Source of the DNA: Anaerolineales bacterium
GTDB lineage: Bacteria > Chloroflexota > Anaerolineae > 4572-78 > J111
DNA length: 64,000 nt
Assembly (NCBI GenBank): GCA_020634855.1
Contig: JACKAU010000015.1
Coordinates: 124,001-188,000 of the forward strand
Reading direction: 5' to 3'
Part shown: in pieces, positions 46,423 through 54,851 of the stretch
Position numbering within the stretch: the stretch's first letter is position 1
How the letters are laid out: every line of letters starts with the position of its first letter
Notes under the pieces: model-generated
What the model was told of the DNA's origin: nothing
What the model saw: the letters and a program-made list of their open reading frames with translations, nothing else
Database searches by the model: none
Position numbers and translations under genes: made by a program

Positions 46423-46946
46423 CCGGGGAACGATACCGGGTTTTCCTGGCTTTGGGGACAAATCTGGGCCAGCGGGAGGCGAACTTGTGGACGGCGCTGC
46501 TTCACCTGGGGCCGGAGGTTGAGGTGACGGCCGTGTCTCGGCTGTACGAAACCGCGCCGGCTTACGTACTCGACCAGCCGAATTTTCTGAATATCGCGCT
46601 CGAAGGGCAAACGGATCTGTCGCCAGAGGCTTTGCTCGATTATTTGAAGGGGCTGGAGGAACAACTGGGGCGGGAAACCTCGCACCGCTACGGGCCGCGC
46701 TTAATCGACCTGGACATCCTCTTTTTCGAGGCCATTACGCTGGACACTCCCCGGCTGACTATTCCCCACCCCCGTCTGGCCGAGCGAGCCTTTGTGCTGC
46801 GCCCGCTAACCGACATCGCGCCGGACTTCATCCACCCCACTTTGCACCAATCGATCCGGGAGTTAGCGGCGGCATTGCCCGCTGACGACGGGATATTGTC
46901 GGTTAGGCCGTGGTCGCCGTTTCAGGCCGGCGACGTCGCACGATAG
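46419..46946 (+). CDS. folK: 2-amino-4-hydroxy-6-hydroxymethyldihydropteridine pyrophosphokinase (HPPK)
   Basis: A 175-residue protein starting at GTG that overlaps the GT2 stop. It transfers pyrophosphate from ATP to 6-hydroxymethyl-dihydropterin in folate synthesis, in the cytoplasm. Family motifs: FLALGTNLGQREANLWTAL, VTAVSRLYETAPAYVLDQPN, FLNIALEGQTDLSPEALL, and the signature RYGPRLIDLDILFFEA with the catalytic aspartates, then TIPHPRLAERAFVLRPLTDI. The length is typical. The 3' end overlaps folP, the next enzyme of the pathway, which is on the opposite strand. Confidence 0.95.
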   Translation: MTGERYRVFLALGTNLGQREANLWTALLHLGPEVEVTAVSRLYETAPAYVLDQPNFLNIALEGQTDLSPEALLDYLKGLEEQLGRETSHRYGPRLIDLDILFFEAITLDTPRLTIPHPRLAERAFVLRPLTDIAPDFIHPTLHQSIRELAAALPADDGILSVRPWSPFQAGDVAR

Positions 46947-47802
46947 CATCGGTCATTTTGGCAATCCGGCTCATGGCTTTGACCTGGTGGACCCGGATGA
47001 TGTCGGCGCCCCGGTCGATGCCGATGCTGACGGCGGCTCCGGTGCCTTCGCCCCGATCTTCCGGTGGCAAATCGAGCGTATAGCCGATGAAGGATTTGTT
47101 CGACGGGCCGAGTAGAATCGGGTAACCGAGCGATTTGAAGAAATCGAGATTATTGAGTAGGGATAGGTTTTGCTCAACTGTCTTCCCAAACCCAATGCCG
47201 GGATCGATGATAATCTGCTCGTCGGCGATGCCGGCCGCGTGGGCCAGATCGATGCTGATTTTTAGCTCGTCAGCCACGTCTTGCAGCAGATTGTCGTACT
47301 TAGCGCCGATGTAGCGGCCGCCCAACTTCGCTTCTTGAACCGCGTTGCGCGGATTGCTGCGATTGTGCATCACCACCACGGGGACCTGGCGTTCGGCGCA
47401 CAGCGCGGCCATGTCGGCGTCCATTCGCAGTCCCCAAACATCGTTGACCAAACTTGCGCCGGCATTGAGGGCCGCTGCGGCCACGCGGGCCTTGTAGGTA
47501 TCGACCGACAGCGGCAGATCGACTACCTGAGCCAGCGCCTTGATGACCGGCACGACTCGCTTCAGTTCTTCGTCGGCCTCAACCGGAGCGGCGCCGGGGC
47601 GGGTGCTCTCGCCGCCGATATCGAGCAGGTGCGCACCCTCTTCGGCAAAACGAAGGCCCTGTTCGACCGCTTGCCGAACCCAATCGCCGCTGCGAATCAA
47701 GCCGTCGCCGGAGAAGCTGTCGGGAGTGGCATTGATGATGCCCATAACATAGGTTTGACTACCCCACTGCAAGGTCGTCGAGCCAAGTTGTAAAGGTTTC
47801 AT
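46903..47802 (-). CDS. folP: Dihydropteroate synthase
   Basis: A 299-residue TIM-barrel enzyme that joins the HPPK product to p-aminobenzoate. Motifs in order: MGIINATPDSFSGDGL (loop 1), LLDIGGESTRPGAAP (loop 2), PLSVDTYKARVAAAALNAGA, LVNDVWGLRMDADM, VVVMHNR, IIIDPGIGFGKTVEQNLSLL and ILLGPSNKSFIG, then RVHQVKAMSRIA. The length is slightly above the usual 270-285. It is convergent with folK and the two genes overlap by 44 bp at their 3' ends, so their mRNAs are antisense to each other over that stretch. It sits 15 bp from the stop of the LuxR/Kelch gene on the same strand, probably in one operon with it. Confidence 0.95.
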   Translation of the reverse strand: MKPLQLGSTTLQWGSQTYVMGIINATPDSFSGDGLIRSGDWVRQAVEQGLRFAEEGAHLLDIGGESTRPGAAPVEADEELKRVVPVIKALAQVVDLPLSVDTYKARVAAAALNAGASLVNDVWGLRMDADMAALCAERQVPVVVMHNRSNPRNAVQEAKLGGRYIGAKYDNLLQDVADELKISIDLAHAAGIADEQIIIDPGIGFGKTVEQNLSLLNNLDFFKSLGYPILLGPSNKSFIGYTLDLPPEDRGEGTGAAVSIGIDRGADIIRVHQVKAMSRIAKMTDAIVRRRRPETATTA

Positions 47803-47817
47803 ACGTACACCTGAAAT

Positions 47818-49185
47818 TTATCGAATAGATACGGGTAGGAAGGTTTGGAAGGCGACTTGATAAGAGTTGACATCATTCATGAATTCTTCAGCAGACCCGT
47901 CCCAGCCGCCCACCGCATAAATAGCATTGCCGGCTATGGCCAAGCCCATATTTCGCCAACGGCTGGTCGAAGGGGTTTCAAAGGTCGTCCAGCTATCCGC
48001 GGCCGGATCATATTTTTCGCTGTCGGTTAGATCGTGGTCCCAACCGCCGCCGACAGCGTACAATCGGCCGTTATAACTAACTAGCCCCAGCCCGCCCCGC
48101 TTTTCATGTAGGGGTGCTCTGGCCGTCCATTGGCCTGAGGTGGGGTCAAAGGTGTAGGTGGCGTCGAACTCGGCCTGACCATCGTAACCGCCGGCGATAT
48201 AAATCGTGTCATCTAAAACAGCGGCTCCCAGGTGACCCAAGGGGTGGGGTAAGGTATATTCTGAAGTTACCCAAGTATCCTCAGTCGGCGAGTAAATAAA
48301 AATCGAGTCCTCAAAAGCTTGGCCGTTCCAGCCGCCAAAAAGATAGAGTTTATCCTGATAAACAACCAGGCCATACGCACAGCGCGGCTCCGGTAATGGC
48401 TGCGCTGCGGTCCAACTGTCGCCGGTCGGGCTGTAGATTTCGAGCACATCCAGCGCCTCGCCTTCATGGGTACAGCCGCCGGGAACGTAGATGCGGTCAT
48501 CGAGCACGGCGGCGGTGATGTTGGCGGCGGCGGTTGGCTTGTTGTTGCCCTCGATCCACTCCCTGGTGTTGGTATTGTAAATCTCCACCGATCGGGTTGC
48601 CGTATTATTCTCTTTTACGCCGCCAATGGCAAATAGTTCATCGTTAAAGCCAATTAGGGCCAGCCCGGCTCGGCCGCCGTCCATAGCCGGATGGGGCGTC
48701 CAGCGCTCGATATCGGTAGTAGACGGCAGCGGCGCGGCCGGGGTAGTTACCGGTTTGTAGATGACCGGTGGGAGCGTAGCCAGAGTGTACCTATTCTGTG
48801 GTAGCCAGGGGATGACCATAACCAGACCGGCTGCCAAGACCGCCATTAAGAAGTAGATTTGCTGCCACTGCGGCAACACAAGCGACGGATTGGGGTCGAG
48901 AAGATAGGTTTTAGTCGGCGTGGCCTCGATCTCATCATTGGAGGCCGGTGCGCCGTTGTCGGTGACGGTGACTAACCCTTCTTGAATAGCCCGTAAACTG
49001 GCCTCGGTGCGCGATTGTACCTCTAATTTCCCAAAGATATTACGGACATGAACTTTGACCGTGTTGAGGCTGATCACCAGTTTTTGGGCAATCTCCTGGT
49101 TGCTGGCGCCGCTAACCACCAGCTCTAAGACCTGGAGTTCTCGTTTACTAAGCTGAATTTTATCCTGACTGATTGCCACGAGCAT
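47818..49185 (-). CDS. LuxR-type HTH protein with membrane helix and Kelch repeats
   Basis: A 455-residue protein in three parts. Residues about 10-72 are a LuxR/GerE HTH (LSKRELQVLELVVSGASNQE, KLVISLNTVKVHVRNIFGKL). Residues about 107-126 form one membrane helix (IYFLMAVLAAGLVMVIPWL). Residues about 160-450 hold about six Kelch repeats (LFAIGGVKENN, IYVPGGC, LYLFGGWNG, IYIAGGYDG, LYAVGGGWD, IYAVGGWDG), a beta-propeller that should lie outside the cytoplasm. This is the layout of a membrane-bound one-component regulator: an extracytoplasmic propeller linked directly to a DNA-binding domain. Ligand and targets are unknown. It lies upstream of folP on the same strand, 15 bp apart; the upstream 360 bp should hold its promoter. 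Confidence 0.85.
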   Translation of the reverse strand: MLVAISQDKIQLSKRELQVLELVVSGASNQEIAQKLVISLNTVKVHVRNIFGKLEVQSRTEASLRAIQEGLVTVTDNGAPASNDEIEATPTKTYLLDPNPSLVLPQWQQIYFLMAVLAAGLVMVIPWLPQNRYTLATLPPVIYKPVTTPAAPLPSTTDIERWTPHPAMDGGRAGLALIGFNDELFAIGGVKENNTATRSVEIYNTNTREWIEGNNKPTAAANITAAVLDDRIYVPGGCTHEGEALDVLEIYSPTGDSWTAAQPLPEPRCAYGLVVYQDKLYLFGGWNGQAFEDSIFIYSPTEDTWVTSEYTLPHPLGHLGAAVLDDTIYIAGGYDGQAEFDATYTFDPTSGQWTARAPLHEKRGGLGLVSYNGRLYAVGGGWDHDLTDSEKYDPAADSWTTFETPSTSRWRNMGLAIAGNAIYAVGGWDGSAEEFMNDVNSYQVAFQTFLPVSIR

Positions 49186-49547
49186 AACCTGATGTTTATT
49201 GCCACTGTTTTCACTGCTAATTTAAATTGAGTGTTTCCCATTTGGCATGGATTCTCGTTACGAAACTCAGTTTGGACACCAGCCACCCACGCTGTCTGGG
49301 AAATATTCTTTAAATTATTGCATGGATCGGTGGGCAAGGCAAGGGGGAAATTAGGTAATTTTGTACGGTTCGATGGGTCTGGTTCGCTCGGTGTTTTGTA
49401 AATTTATCTGAAACTTGACGAAATACTGAGGCTACCATACAATATCTAGTTGTTTAAACCACAAGAAAATTTATGCGATTATAGGGATTTTGGACCTGTT
49501 TTAGGTTCCGATGGTATTGGATTTTACTAGCATACCCGGTAGAGCTT
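49186..49547. promoter_or_regulatory. Intergenic region between divergent LuxR/Kelch and ffh genes
   Basis: 362 bp without a gene. Because both flanking genes read outward it must contain their promoters; AT-rich sequence at 49390-49470 is the likely place. I cannot identify boxes with confidence. Confidence 0.35.
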
Positions 49548-50882
49548 ATGTTTGAGAGTCTGCAAGATAAACTTCAAGGTGTTTTTGATCAATTAAACCG
49601 GCGAGGTCGCCTGACGGAGGCCGATGTTAACGCCGCCTTGCGTGAAGTACGCATGGCCTTGCTGGAAGCGGATGTAAATTTTAAGGTCGTTAAAGAGTTC
49701 GTTGGCCGAATTCGAGAGCGGACGGTGGGTATTGAGTTGAGCAGGAATATTACCCCCGGCCAGCAGGTGGTCAAAATAGTTCATGAAGAACTGTTAGACA
49801 CGCTAGGCGACTCCGCGCCGTTGGATTTGGGCGGAAAATCGCCCCACATCATTATGTTGGTGGGGTTGCAAGGGTCCGGGAAAACGACCACGGCGGCTAA
49901 ACTGGCGCTGCATCTGCGGAAATCGAAACACAGCCCGTTGTTGGTGGCCGCCGATACCCGCCGGCCGGCGGCGATCGAGCAGTTAAAGGTGTTGGGTCGC
50001 CAGTTAGATATCCCGGTTTATTCGGAGGATTCATCCGTGCCGCCGCCCGACATTTGTGCGAATGCCATCAAAGTGGCCAAATCCGGGGCGCGCAACATTG
50101 TTATTTTAGATACCGCCGGTCGTTTGCAGATCGACGAAGCGCTGATGGATGAGTTGGTCCAAATTAAGGCCAGAACTGAGCCGAAAGAGATTCTGCTGGT
50201 GGCCGATGCGATGACCGGGCAGGAAGCGGTGCGCGTTGCCGAAGGATTCCACGAGAAAGTGGATCTAACCGGGTTGATTTTGACCAAAATCGACGGCGAT
50301 GCGCGGGGTGGGGCGGCTATTTCGATTAGAAGCGTGACCGGCGTCCCCATCAAGTTTTTAGGCACCGGCGAAAAACTGAGCGAAATTGAAGTGTTTCACC
50401 CCGACCGGCTGGCCTCGCGAATTTTGGGGATGGGTGATGTTTTGACCCTGATCGAGCGGGCTGAAGAAGTGCTTGATGAAGACGTGGCCGAACGCGGGGC
50501 CAAGAAGTTGCTCGAAGGTAATTTCAACCTTGAAGATTTCTTGGAGCAGTTGCAACAAATTAAAAAGTTAGGGCCGCTGAATAAAGTTATCGAAATGATT
50601 CCCGGCATGGGCGATATCTCGAAAAATATCTCTAGCAACGATATGGAAGATCGGTTGAAACGTACCCAGGCGATGATTAACTCTATGACAACCGATGAAC
50701 GCCGAAACCCCAAATTGCTCAACAGCAGCCGTAAGAAACGCGTAGCAAAGGGCAGCGGGACCACGGTACAAGAGATCAACCAACTGATCTCCCAATTTCG
50801 GCAAATGCAGAAGATGATGAAACAACTGCGCAACCCACGGGCCAGGCAAAATTTGATGAACATGTTTGGTGGATTTCGCTGA
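49548..50882 (+). CDS. ffh: Signal recognition particle protein Ffh (SRP54)
   Basis: A 444-residue GTPase of the signal recognition particle, targeting nascent membrane proteins with 4.5S RNA and FtsY. The N domain is the first 85 residues; the G domain has GLQGSGKTTTAAKLALHLRK (P-loop), DTRRPAAIEQLKVLG, ILDTAGRLQIDEALMDELVQ and LTKIDGDARGGAAIS. The M domain follows from residue about 300 (EGNFNLEDFLEQLQQIKKLG, MIPGMGD, RRNPKLLNSSRKKRVAKGSG). Length is usual. It heads the conserved ffh-rpsP-khpA-rimM block; a protein needed for inserting polytopic proteins fits a genome rich in them. No strong ribosome-binding site before the ATG. Confidence 0.97.
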   Translation: MFESLQDKLQGVFDQLNRRGRLTEADVNAALREVRMALLEADVNFKVVKEFVGRIRERTVGIELSRNITPGQQVVKIVHEELLDTLGDSAPLDLGGKSPHIIMLVGLQGSGKTTTAAKLALHLRKSKHSPLLVAADTRRPAAIEQLKVLGRQLDIPVYSEDSSVPPPDICANAIKVAKSGARNIVILDTAGRLQIDEALMDELVQIKARTEPKEILLVADAMTGQEAVRVAEGFHEKVDLTGLILTKIDGDARGGAAISIRSVTGVPIKFLGTGEKLSEIEVFHPDRLASRILGMGDVLTLIERAEEVLDEDVAERGAKKLLEGNFNLEDFLEQLQQIKKLGPLNKVIEMIPGMGDISKNISSNDMEDRLKRTQAMINSMTTDERRNPKLLNSSRKKRVAKGSGTTVQEINQLISQFRQMQKMMKQLRNPRARQNLMNMFGGFR

Positions 50883-50914
50883 TTTTTGCTACAATAGCGA
50901 GTCTAATTTAATAC

Positions 50915-50943
50915 GTGCAATATTTCTCAAAGTATGATATAAT
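50915..50943 (+). promoter_or_regulatory. Putative promoter upstream of rpsP
   Basis: A perfect -10 box TATAAT at 50938-50943, 17 bases after a weak -35 GTGCAA at 50915-50920. It lies in the 102-bp gap between ffh and rpsP, so rpsP-khpA-rimM may be transcribed independently of ffh. Confidence 0.45.
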
Positions 50944-50984
50944 CCAAAAAATACAAAAAGTTAGAAAGCAGGTTCAACTTAATT

Positions 50985-51404
50985 ATGGTTAAAATTCGTT
51001 TGCGCCGTACCGGTGCTAAAAAACAACCCAGTTATCGTGTCGTAGTGGCCGACTCACGCAAAGCGCGTGATGGCCGGTTTATCGAAATTATCGGCCACTA
51101 CAATCCAACCACGGAACCAACCACGGTCAACATTCATGAAGATCGAGCGTTGTACTGGCTATCGGTTGGGGCGCAACCCACTGATGTAGTGAAGAAACTT
51201 CTGCAAAATGGGGGCACGTTAGATAAATTTGCCCGGTTGAAGCAGGGGGAAGCCTTAGAGACGCTGTTGGCTGAAGCGACCAATAATGGGGTCGAAGTGC
51301 AGCAGCAACACAAGGAGGTGTCATTAAAGGCAGATAAAGTGGAGGAAGAGGTCAAAGAGGAAGCTGAGGTAGACTCATCGCCTGAAACGACGGAGGATGC
51401 TTGA
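50985..51404 (+). CDS. rpsP: 30S ribosomal protein S16
   Basis: A 139-residue protein. The N-terminal 80 residues are canonical bS16 (MVKIRLRRTGAKKQPSYRVV, VADSRKARDGRFIEIIGHYN, WLSVGAQPTDVVKKLLQNGG). It binds 16S rRNA early in 30S assembly. The family is usually 80-100 residues; here an acidic tail of about 50 residues (LKADKVEEEVKEEAEVDSSP) is added, a kind of extension seen in some other phyla. The ATG is preceded by AGAAAGCAGG. The gene is part of the ffh-rpsP-khpA-rimM block. Confidence 0.97.
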   Translation: MVKIRLRRTGAKKQPSYRVVVADSRKARDGRFIEIIGHYNPTTEPTTVNIHEDRALYWLSVGAQPTDVVKKLLQNGGTLDKFARLKQGEALETLLAEATNNGVEVQQQHKEVSLKADKVEEEVKEEAEVDSSPETTEDA

Positions 51405-51533
51405 GCTTTCGCCTTGATAGGGGAGAGAGAGGCGGAACAACGTTTTTTAAAGACGGACCGCCGCCCTGACAATTAAGTTAACACTTCACTTAGTTACCCA
51501 AATTCTACGTGCCAACAAGGGAGGTCCGGAAAT

Positions 51534-51770
51534 ATGTCATCAATGAAGGAACTTGTTGAGTTTATGGCCAAAGCCGTTGTAAATGACCCTGATTCGGTTA
51601 TCGTTCGTGAGATTGAGGGGTCCAGTGCTACCATCTATGAACTAAGTGTCACACCCGACGATATGGGACGAGTCATCGGCAAGCAAGGCCGGGTTGCAAA
51701 TGCAATGCGAACCTTGTTGCGGGTCGCTGCGGTTAAAGAAGGTAAACGCGTGACTCTGGAGATTGTGTAG
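51534..51770 (+). CDS. khpA: KH-domain RNA-binding protein KhpA
   Basis: A 78-residue single KH-domain protein: MKELVEFMAKAVVNDPDSVI, then the GXXG loop in DDMGRVIGKQGRVANAMRTL and the strand GKRVTLEIV. The position between rpsP and rimM is conserved across bacteria and supports the name. KhpA proteins bind RNA, often with KhpB, and affect cell growth and division. The preceding 130-bp gap holds a strong ribosome-binding site (GGGAGG). The stop codon TAG is followed directly by the GTG of rimM. Confidence 0.93.
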   Translation: MSSMKELVEFMAKAVVNDPDSVIVREIEGSSATIYELSVTPDDMGRVIGKQGRVANAMRTLLRVAAVKEGKRVTLEIV

Positions 51771-52355
51771 GTGCCTGAGTCGTTGGATTTAGAGACTAAC
51801 AAAGACAACAAAATAGGGTTAGATAACAATTCAGGCTTGCAAGAGCCTGAATTTCGTTATTTAGCGATTGGCCGGGTTGTTCGCGCGCACGGTGTGCGGG
51901 GTGAACTATCGGTGGCGGTTTTGACCGATTTTCCGGAACGATTTGAAACGACCGAATGGGTCTATTTGGGTAACGAGTTTGAAGCTGAGCCGTATCGTTT
52001 GAAAAAGCACCGCTGGCACAAACAAAATGTGCTGCTTACGCTGGCTGAGGTAAATGACCGAACCCAGGCCGAACAACTGACCGGGCTGCTGGTACAAGTT
52101 CCTGTTGAAGACGCCATGCCCTTGCCGGAAGGTGGCTACTATCTGTACCAAATCATGGGGTTAACCGTGGTAACCGTGCAGGGTGATACGCTGGGCGTTG
52201 TTTCCGATATTTTGGAAACTAAGGCCAATGACGTTTATGTGGTGAGTCGTCCGGGTCAAAAAGAGGCTCTGCTGCCGGCCATTCCGGACGTGATCAAATC
52301 GGTCGATTTAGAAAAAGGGCAGATTATGGTTGAACTTATTGACGGTTTGATTTGA
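51771..52355 (+). CDS. rimM: Ribosome maturation factor RimM
   Basis: A 194-residue protein starting at GTG immediately after the khpA stop. After a 27-residue leader, the RimM N domain begins (LAIGRVVRAHGVRGELSVAV, LTDFPERFETTEWVYLG), then a PRC-barrel domain (YYLYQIMGLTVVTVQGDTLG, ILETKANDVYVVSRPGQKEA, LLPAIPDVIKSVDLEKGQIM). It binds ribosomal protein S19 and helps mature the 30S head. In many bacteria trmD and rplS follow; here they are absent and a terminator and dprA come next. Length is slightly above the usual 170 because of the leader. Confidence 0.95.
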   Translation: MPESLDLETNKDNKIGLDNNSGLQEPEFRYLAIGRVVRAHGVRGELSVAVLTDFPERFETTEWVYLGNEFEAEPYRLKKHRWHKQNVLLTLAEVNDRTQAEQLTGLLVQVPVEDAMPLPEGGYYLYQIMGLTVVTVQGDTLGVVSDILETKANDVYVVSRPGQKEALLPAIPDVIKSVDLEKGQIMVELIDGLI

Positions 52356-52391
52356 CAACCCGCTTGCCATAAGTATAGTAAGCTTCAAAAG

Positions 52392-52414
52392 GAACGCCAA
52401 CCGGCGTTCTTTTT
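52392..52414 (+). terminator. Rho-independent terminator after rimM
   Basis: GAACGCC (52392-52398) and GGCGTTC (52403-52409) with a four-base loop, followed by five T. It ends the ffh-rpsP-khpA-rimM unit. Confidence 0.85.
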
Positions 52415-52506
52415 CGTTGCTTGACAATTTTCCCGCTCACGTGATATGCTAACTTATTGTAGGTTATGACCATCATCTTTCGACTAGTATTCGTTCCTGG
52501 AAACCC

Positions 52507-53622
52507 GTGCTACAAAAAGATTTACGTTTTTGGATTGGTTTTAGCAAAGTACCCGGTATCGGGCCAACTCGACTGCGGGCCTTACTCGATTATTACGGCG
52601 ATATCGAAGCCGCTTGGGGCGCAAACCCCGGCGAACTGCGGGCCATTGGCCTGAACAAGCGATCCATTGAGAGCTTGGTCAAGGTCAGACACGATGTCGA
52701 TCTTGAAGCCGAAATGGAAACGCTGGACAAATTAAATATCTCTGTCTTAACCTGGGCCAGTCCGGATTATCCGAAGTTGCTGATGAATATCCCTGATCCG
52801 CCGGCTGTGTTGTATGTTCGTGGCCAGTTGAAACCGGAGGATGAATGGGCCGTGGGGGTGGTGGGTACGCGTCGAGCGACCACCTATGGTAAGGAATCGA
52901 CACGCTTGCTCGTCAGGGGGTTGGTCAGCAATGGCATTACGATTGTGAGCGGATTGGCCTACGGGATCGATACTCAGGCTCACAAAACGACGATCGAGCA
53001 GCAAGGCCGAACCATCGCCGTGTTGGGAAGCAGCGTCGAGATTGTTTATCCGCCTGAAAATGCGAAATTGGCTGAAGCGATTGTTGATAACGGCGCGTTG
53101 ATTTCTGAGTACCCGTTGGGTACTAATCCCGAAAGCAGGAACTTCCCGCGCCGGAATCGAATCATTAGTGGTTTGAGTTTGGGTGTGTTATTTGTGGAAG
53201 GGAATTATAAAAGTGGCGCGCGGATTACGGTGGATTATGCCCTTGACCAGGGTCGAGAAGTGATGGCCGTACCCGGCAGTATTTTGCACAAGAACGGCTC
53301 CGGCGCTAACTATCTGATTCAAAATGGGGCTAAACTCGTCACCAGTGTTGAAGATATCATCGAAGAACTCAATTTGACCATGATTTCCCAACAGGCCGAA
53401 GCACGGGCGATTATTCCTGATAACGCGATCGAGGCGACGTTATTAAAACAACTCTCGACAGAGCCGGTTCATGTGGATGAATTAGGCCGATTGGCTGGCT
53501 TATCAGCATCGGAAATTGCCAGTACCCTAACCATGATGGAATTAAAGGGTATGGTCAGACAAGTGGGTAGCATGAGTTATGTCATTGCTCGTGAAACGCC
53601 CGCCAATTACACAATAGATTAA
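52507..53622 (+). CDS. dprA: DNA-processing protein DprA
   Basis: A 371-residue protein from GTG 52507. An N-terminal helical segment with a helix-hairpin-helix-like part (GFSKVPGIGPTRLRALLDYY) leads to the Rossmann-like DprA core: VVGTRRATTYGKESTRLLVR, IVSGLAYGIDTQAHKTTIEQ, GRTIAVLGSSVEIVYPPEN, FPRRNRIISGLSLGVLFVEG and AVPGSILHKNGSGANYLIQN. A C-terminal winged-helix domain ends the protein (LLKQLSTEPVHVDELGRLAG). DprA loads RecA onto incoming single-stranded DNA during natural transformation. dprA next to topA is a common gene order; here manC is inserted between them. Confidence 0.95.
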   Translation: MLQKDLRFWIGFSKVPGIGPTRLRALLDYYGDIEAAWGANPGELRAIGLNKRSIESLVKVRHDVDLEAEMETLDKLNISVLTWASPDYPKLLMNIPDPPAVLYVRGQLKPEDEWAVGVVGTRRATTYGKESTRLLVRGLVSNGITIVSGLAYGIDTQAHKTTIEQQGRTIAVLGSSVEIVYPPENAKLAEAIVDNGALISEYPLGTNPESRNFPRRNRIISGLSLGVLFVEGNYKSGARITVDYALDQGREVMAVPGSILHKNGSGANYLIQNGAKLVTSVEDIIEELNLTMISQQAEARAIIPDNAIEATLLKQLSTEPVHVDELGRLAGLSASEIASTLTMMELKGMVRQVGSMSYVIARETPANYTID

Positions 53623-53661
53623 TTGAATTAGTACGTTACCATCAGAAAAGGGACCGAAACA

Positions 53662-54726
53662 ATGTATGCCTTAATTCTAGCCGGCGGCGTCGGTACACGC
53701 TTATGGCCACGCAGCCGAACCACCTTACCAAAACAATTACTCCCTCTCACGGGCGAGAGAACGATGGTTCAAGCCACAGTGGATCGTGTCTTGTCCATCA
53801 TTCCGTTTGAGCATATCTTTTTTGCTTCTAATCAGGAATATGCCGCGCTGATCAAATCGCAGTTACCTGAAATCCCGGAGCAGAACATCATTCAAGAGCC
53901 GAGCGCCAAACACACGGCTTCCTGTATCGGATTGGGGGCGGTTCACATGCAGCGTCTCGATCCCACGGCGGTGATGGCTTCGCTGCACTCTGACCATTTC
54001 ATTGTTGATGAAGAAGGTTTCCGGCAAGCCTTGCTGGCGGCTGAAGAAGTTGCTAGAGAAGGGTATCTGGTGACGCTGGGCATTACCCCCGATAAGCCGG
54101 AAACCGGCTACGGCTATGTCAAGCGTGGCGCTCAACTGGGGACGTATAATGACCACGCCGTCTACAAAATCGATCAATTCTTAGAAAAACCGGATTTGCC
54201 CACCGCCGAAAAATTCCTGGCCAGCGGCGACTACTACTGGAACAGCGGCATCTTCATCTGGCAGATTTCGACCCTGATGGAAGCGTACGGCGAATATTTG
54301 CCCGATTTGCGCCGCCAATTTGAGCAGATTAGCCAGGCGCTGTCGGCCGGTGAGCCGATCGAGCCGATTTGGGAACAAATTAAGCCCAAAAGCATCGATG
54401 TGGGGATTATGGAACAGGCCCAAAAAACGGCCGTTATCCCGATTGACGTGGGTTGGAATGATGTCGGCAGTTGGATGGCGATTCACGAAGTGGCTGATAA
54501 AGATGAGCACGGCAACGCCAGTAGTAAAGGCGAAAGTGTCGTTTTTGATACAACCAACTCGCTCATCCAAAACTACAGCGATCGGTTGATTGCGGTAGTC
54601 GGCTTGGACAATGTGATTGTCGTCGATACCGGTGACGCCTTACTGGTTGTTAACAAAGATAACGCGCAAGATGTCAAAAAAGTTGTCAATTGGTTGGAAG
54701 AAAACGATCGAACTGACTTGCTATAG
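53662..54726 (+). CDS. manC: Mannose-1-phosphate guanylyltransferase
   Basis: A 354-residue nucleotidyltransferase: MYALILAGGVGTRLWPRSRT with the GXGXRLWPXSR signature, PKQLLPLTGERTMVQATVDR, EPSAKHTASCIGLGAVHM, and YYWNSGIFIWQISTLMEAYG, FEQISQALSAGEPIEPIWEQ and TAVIPIDVGWNDVGSWMAI. It makes GDP-mannose from GTP and mannose-1-phosphate. The C-terminal isomerase domain of bifunctional ManC/AlgA enzymes is absent, so it is monofunctional. AAAAGGGACC is upstream of the ATG. It supplies the precursor needed for polyprenyl-phosphate-mannose, linking it to the GT2 and GT-C genes to the left. Confidence 0.93.
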   Translation: MYALILAGGVGTRLWPRSRTTLPKQLLPLTGERTMVQATVDRVLSIIPFEHIFFASNQEYAALIKSQLPEIPEQNIIQEPSAKHTASCIGLGAVHMQRLDPTAVMASLHSDHFIVDEEGFRQALLAAEEVAREGYLVTLGITPDKPETGYGYVKRGAQLGTYNDHAVYKIDQFLEKPDLPTAEKFLASGDYYWNSGIFIWQISTLMEAYGEYLPDLRRQFEQISQALSAGEPIEPIWEQIKPKSIDVGIMEQAQKTAVIPIDVGWNDVGSWMAIHEVADKDEHGNASSKGESVVFDTTNSLIQNYSDRLIAVVGLDNVIVVDTGDALLVVNKDNAQDVKKVVNWLEENDRTDLL

Positions 54727-54851
54727 TTGAGGAGAAGAAATACAACGACAAATTATCAGTAGACTATCGCGCCCTGAGCACGCGAAGCCGTATCGAGGCG
54801 TATATGGTCATTTACTGACTTATCAATTTCTAATTTGTGAGAACAACTTTT

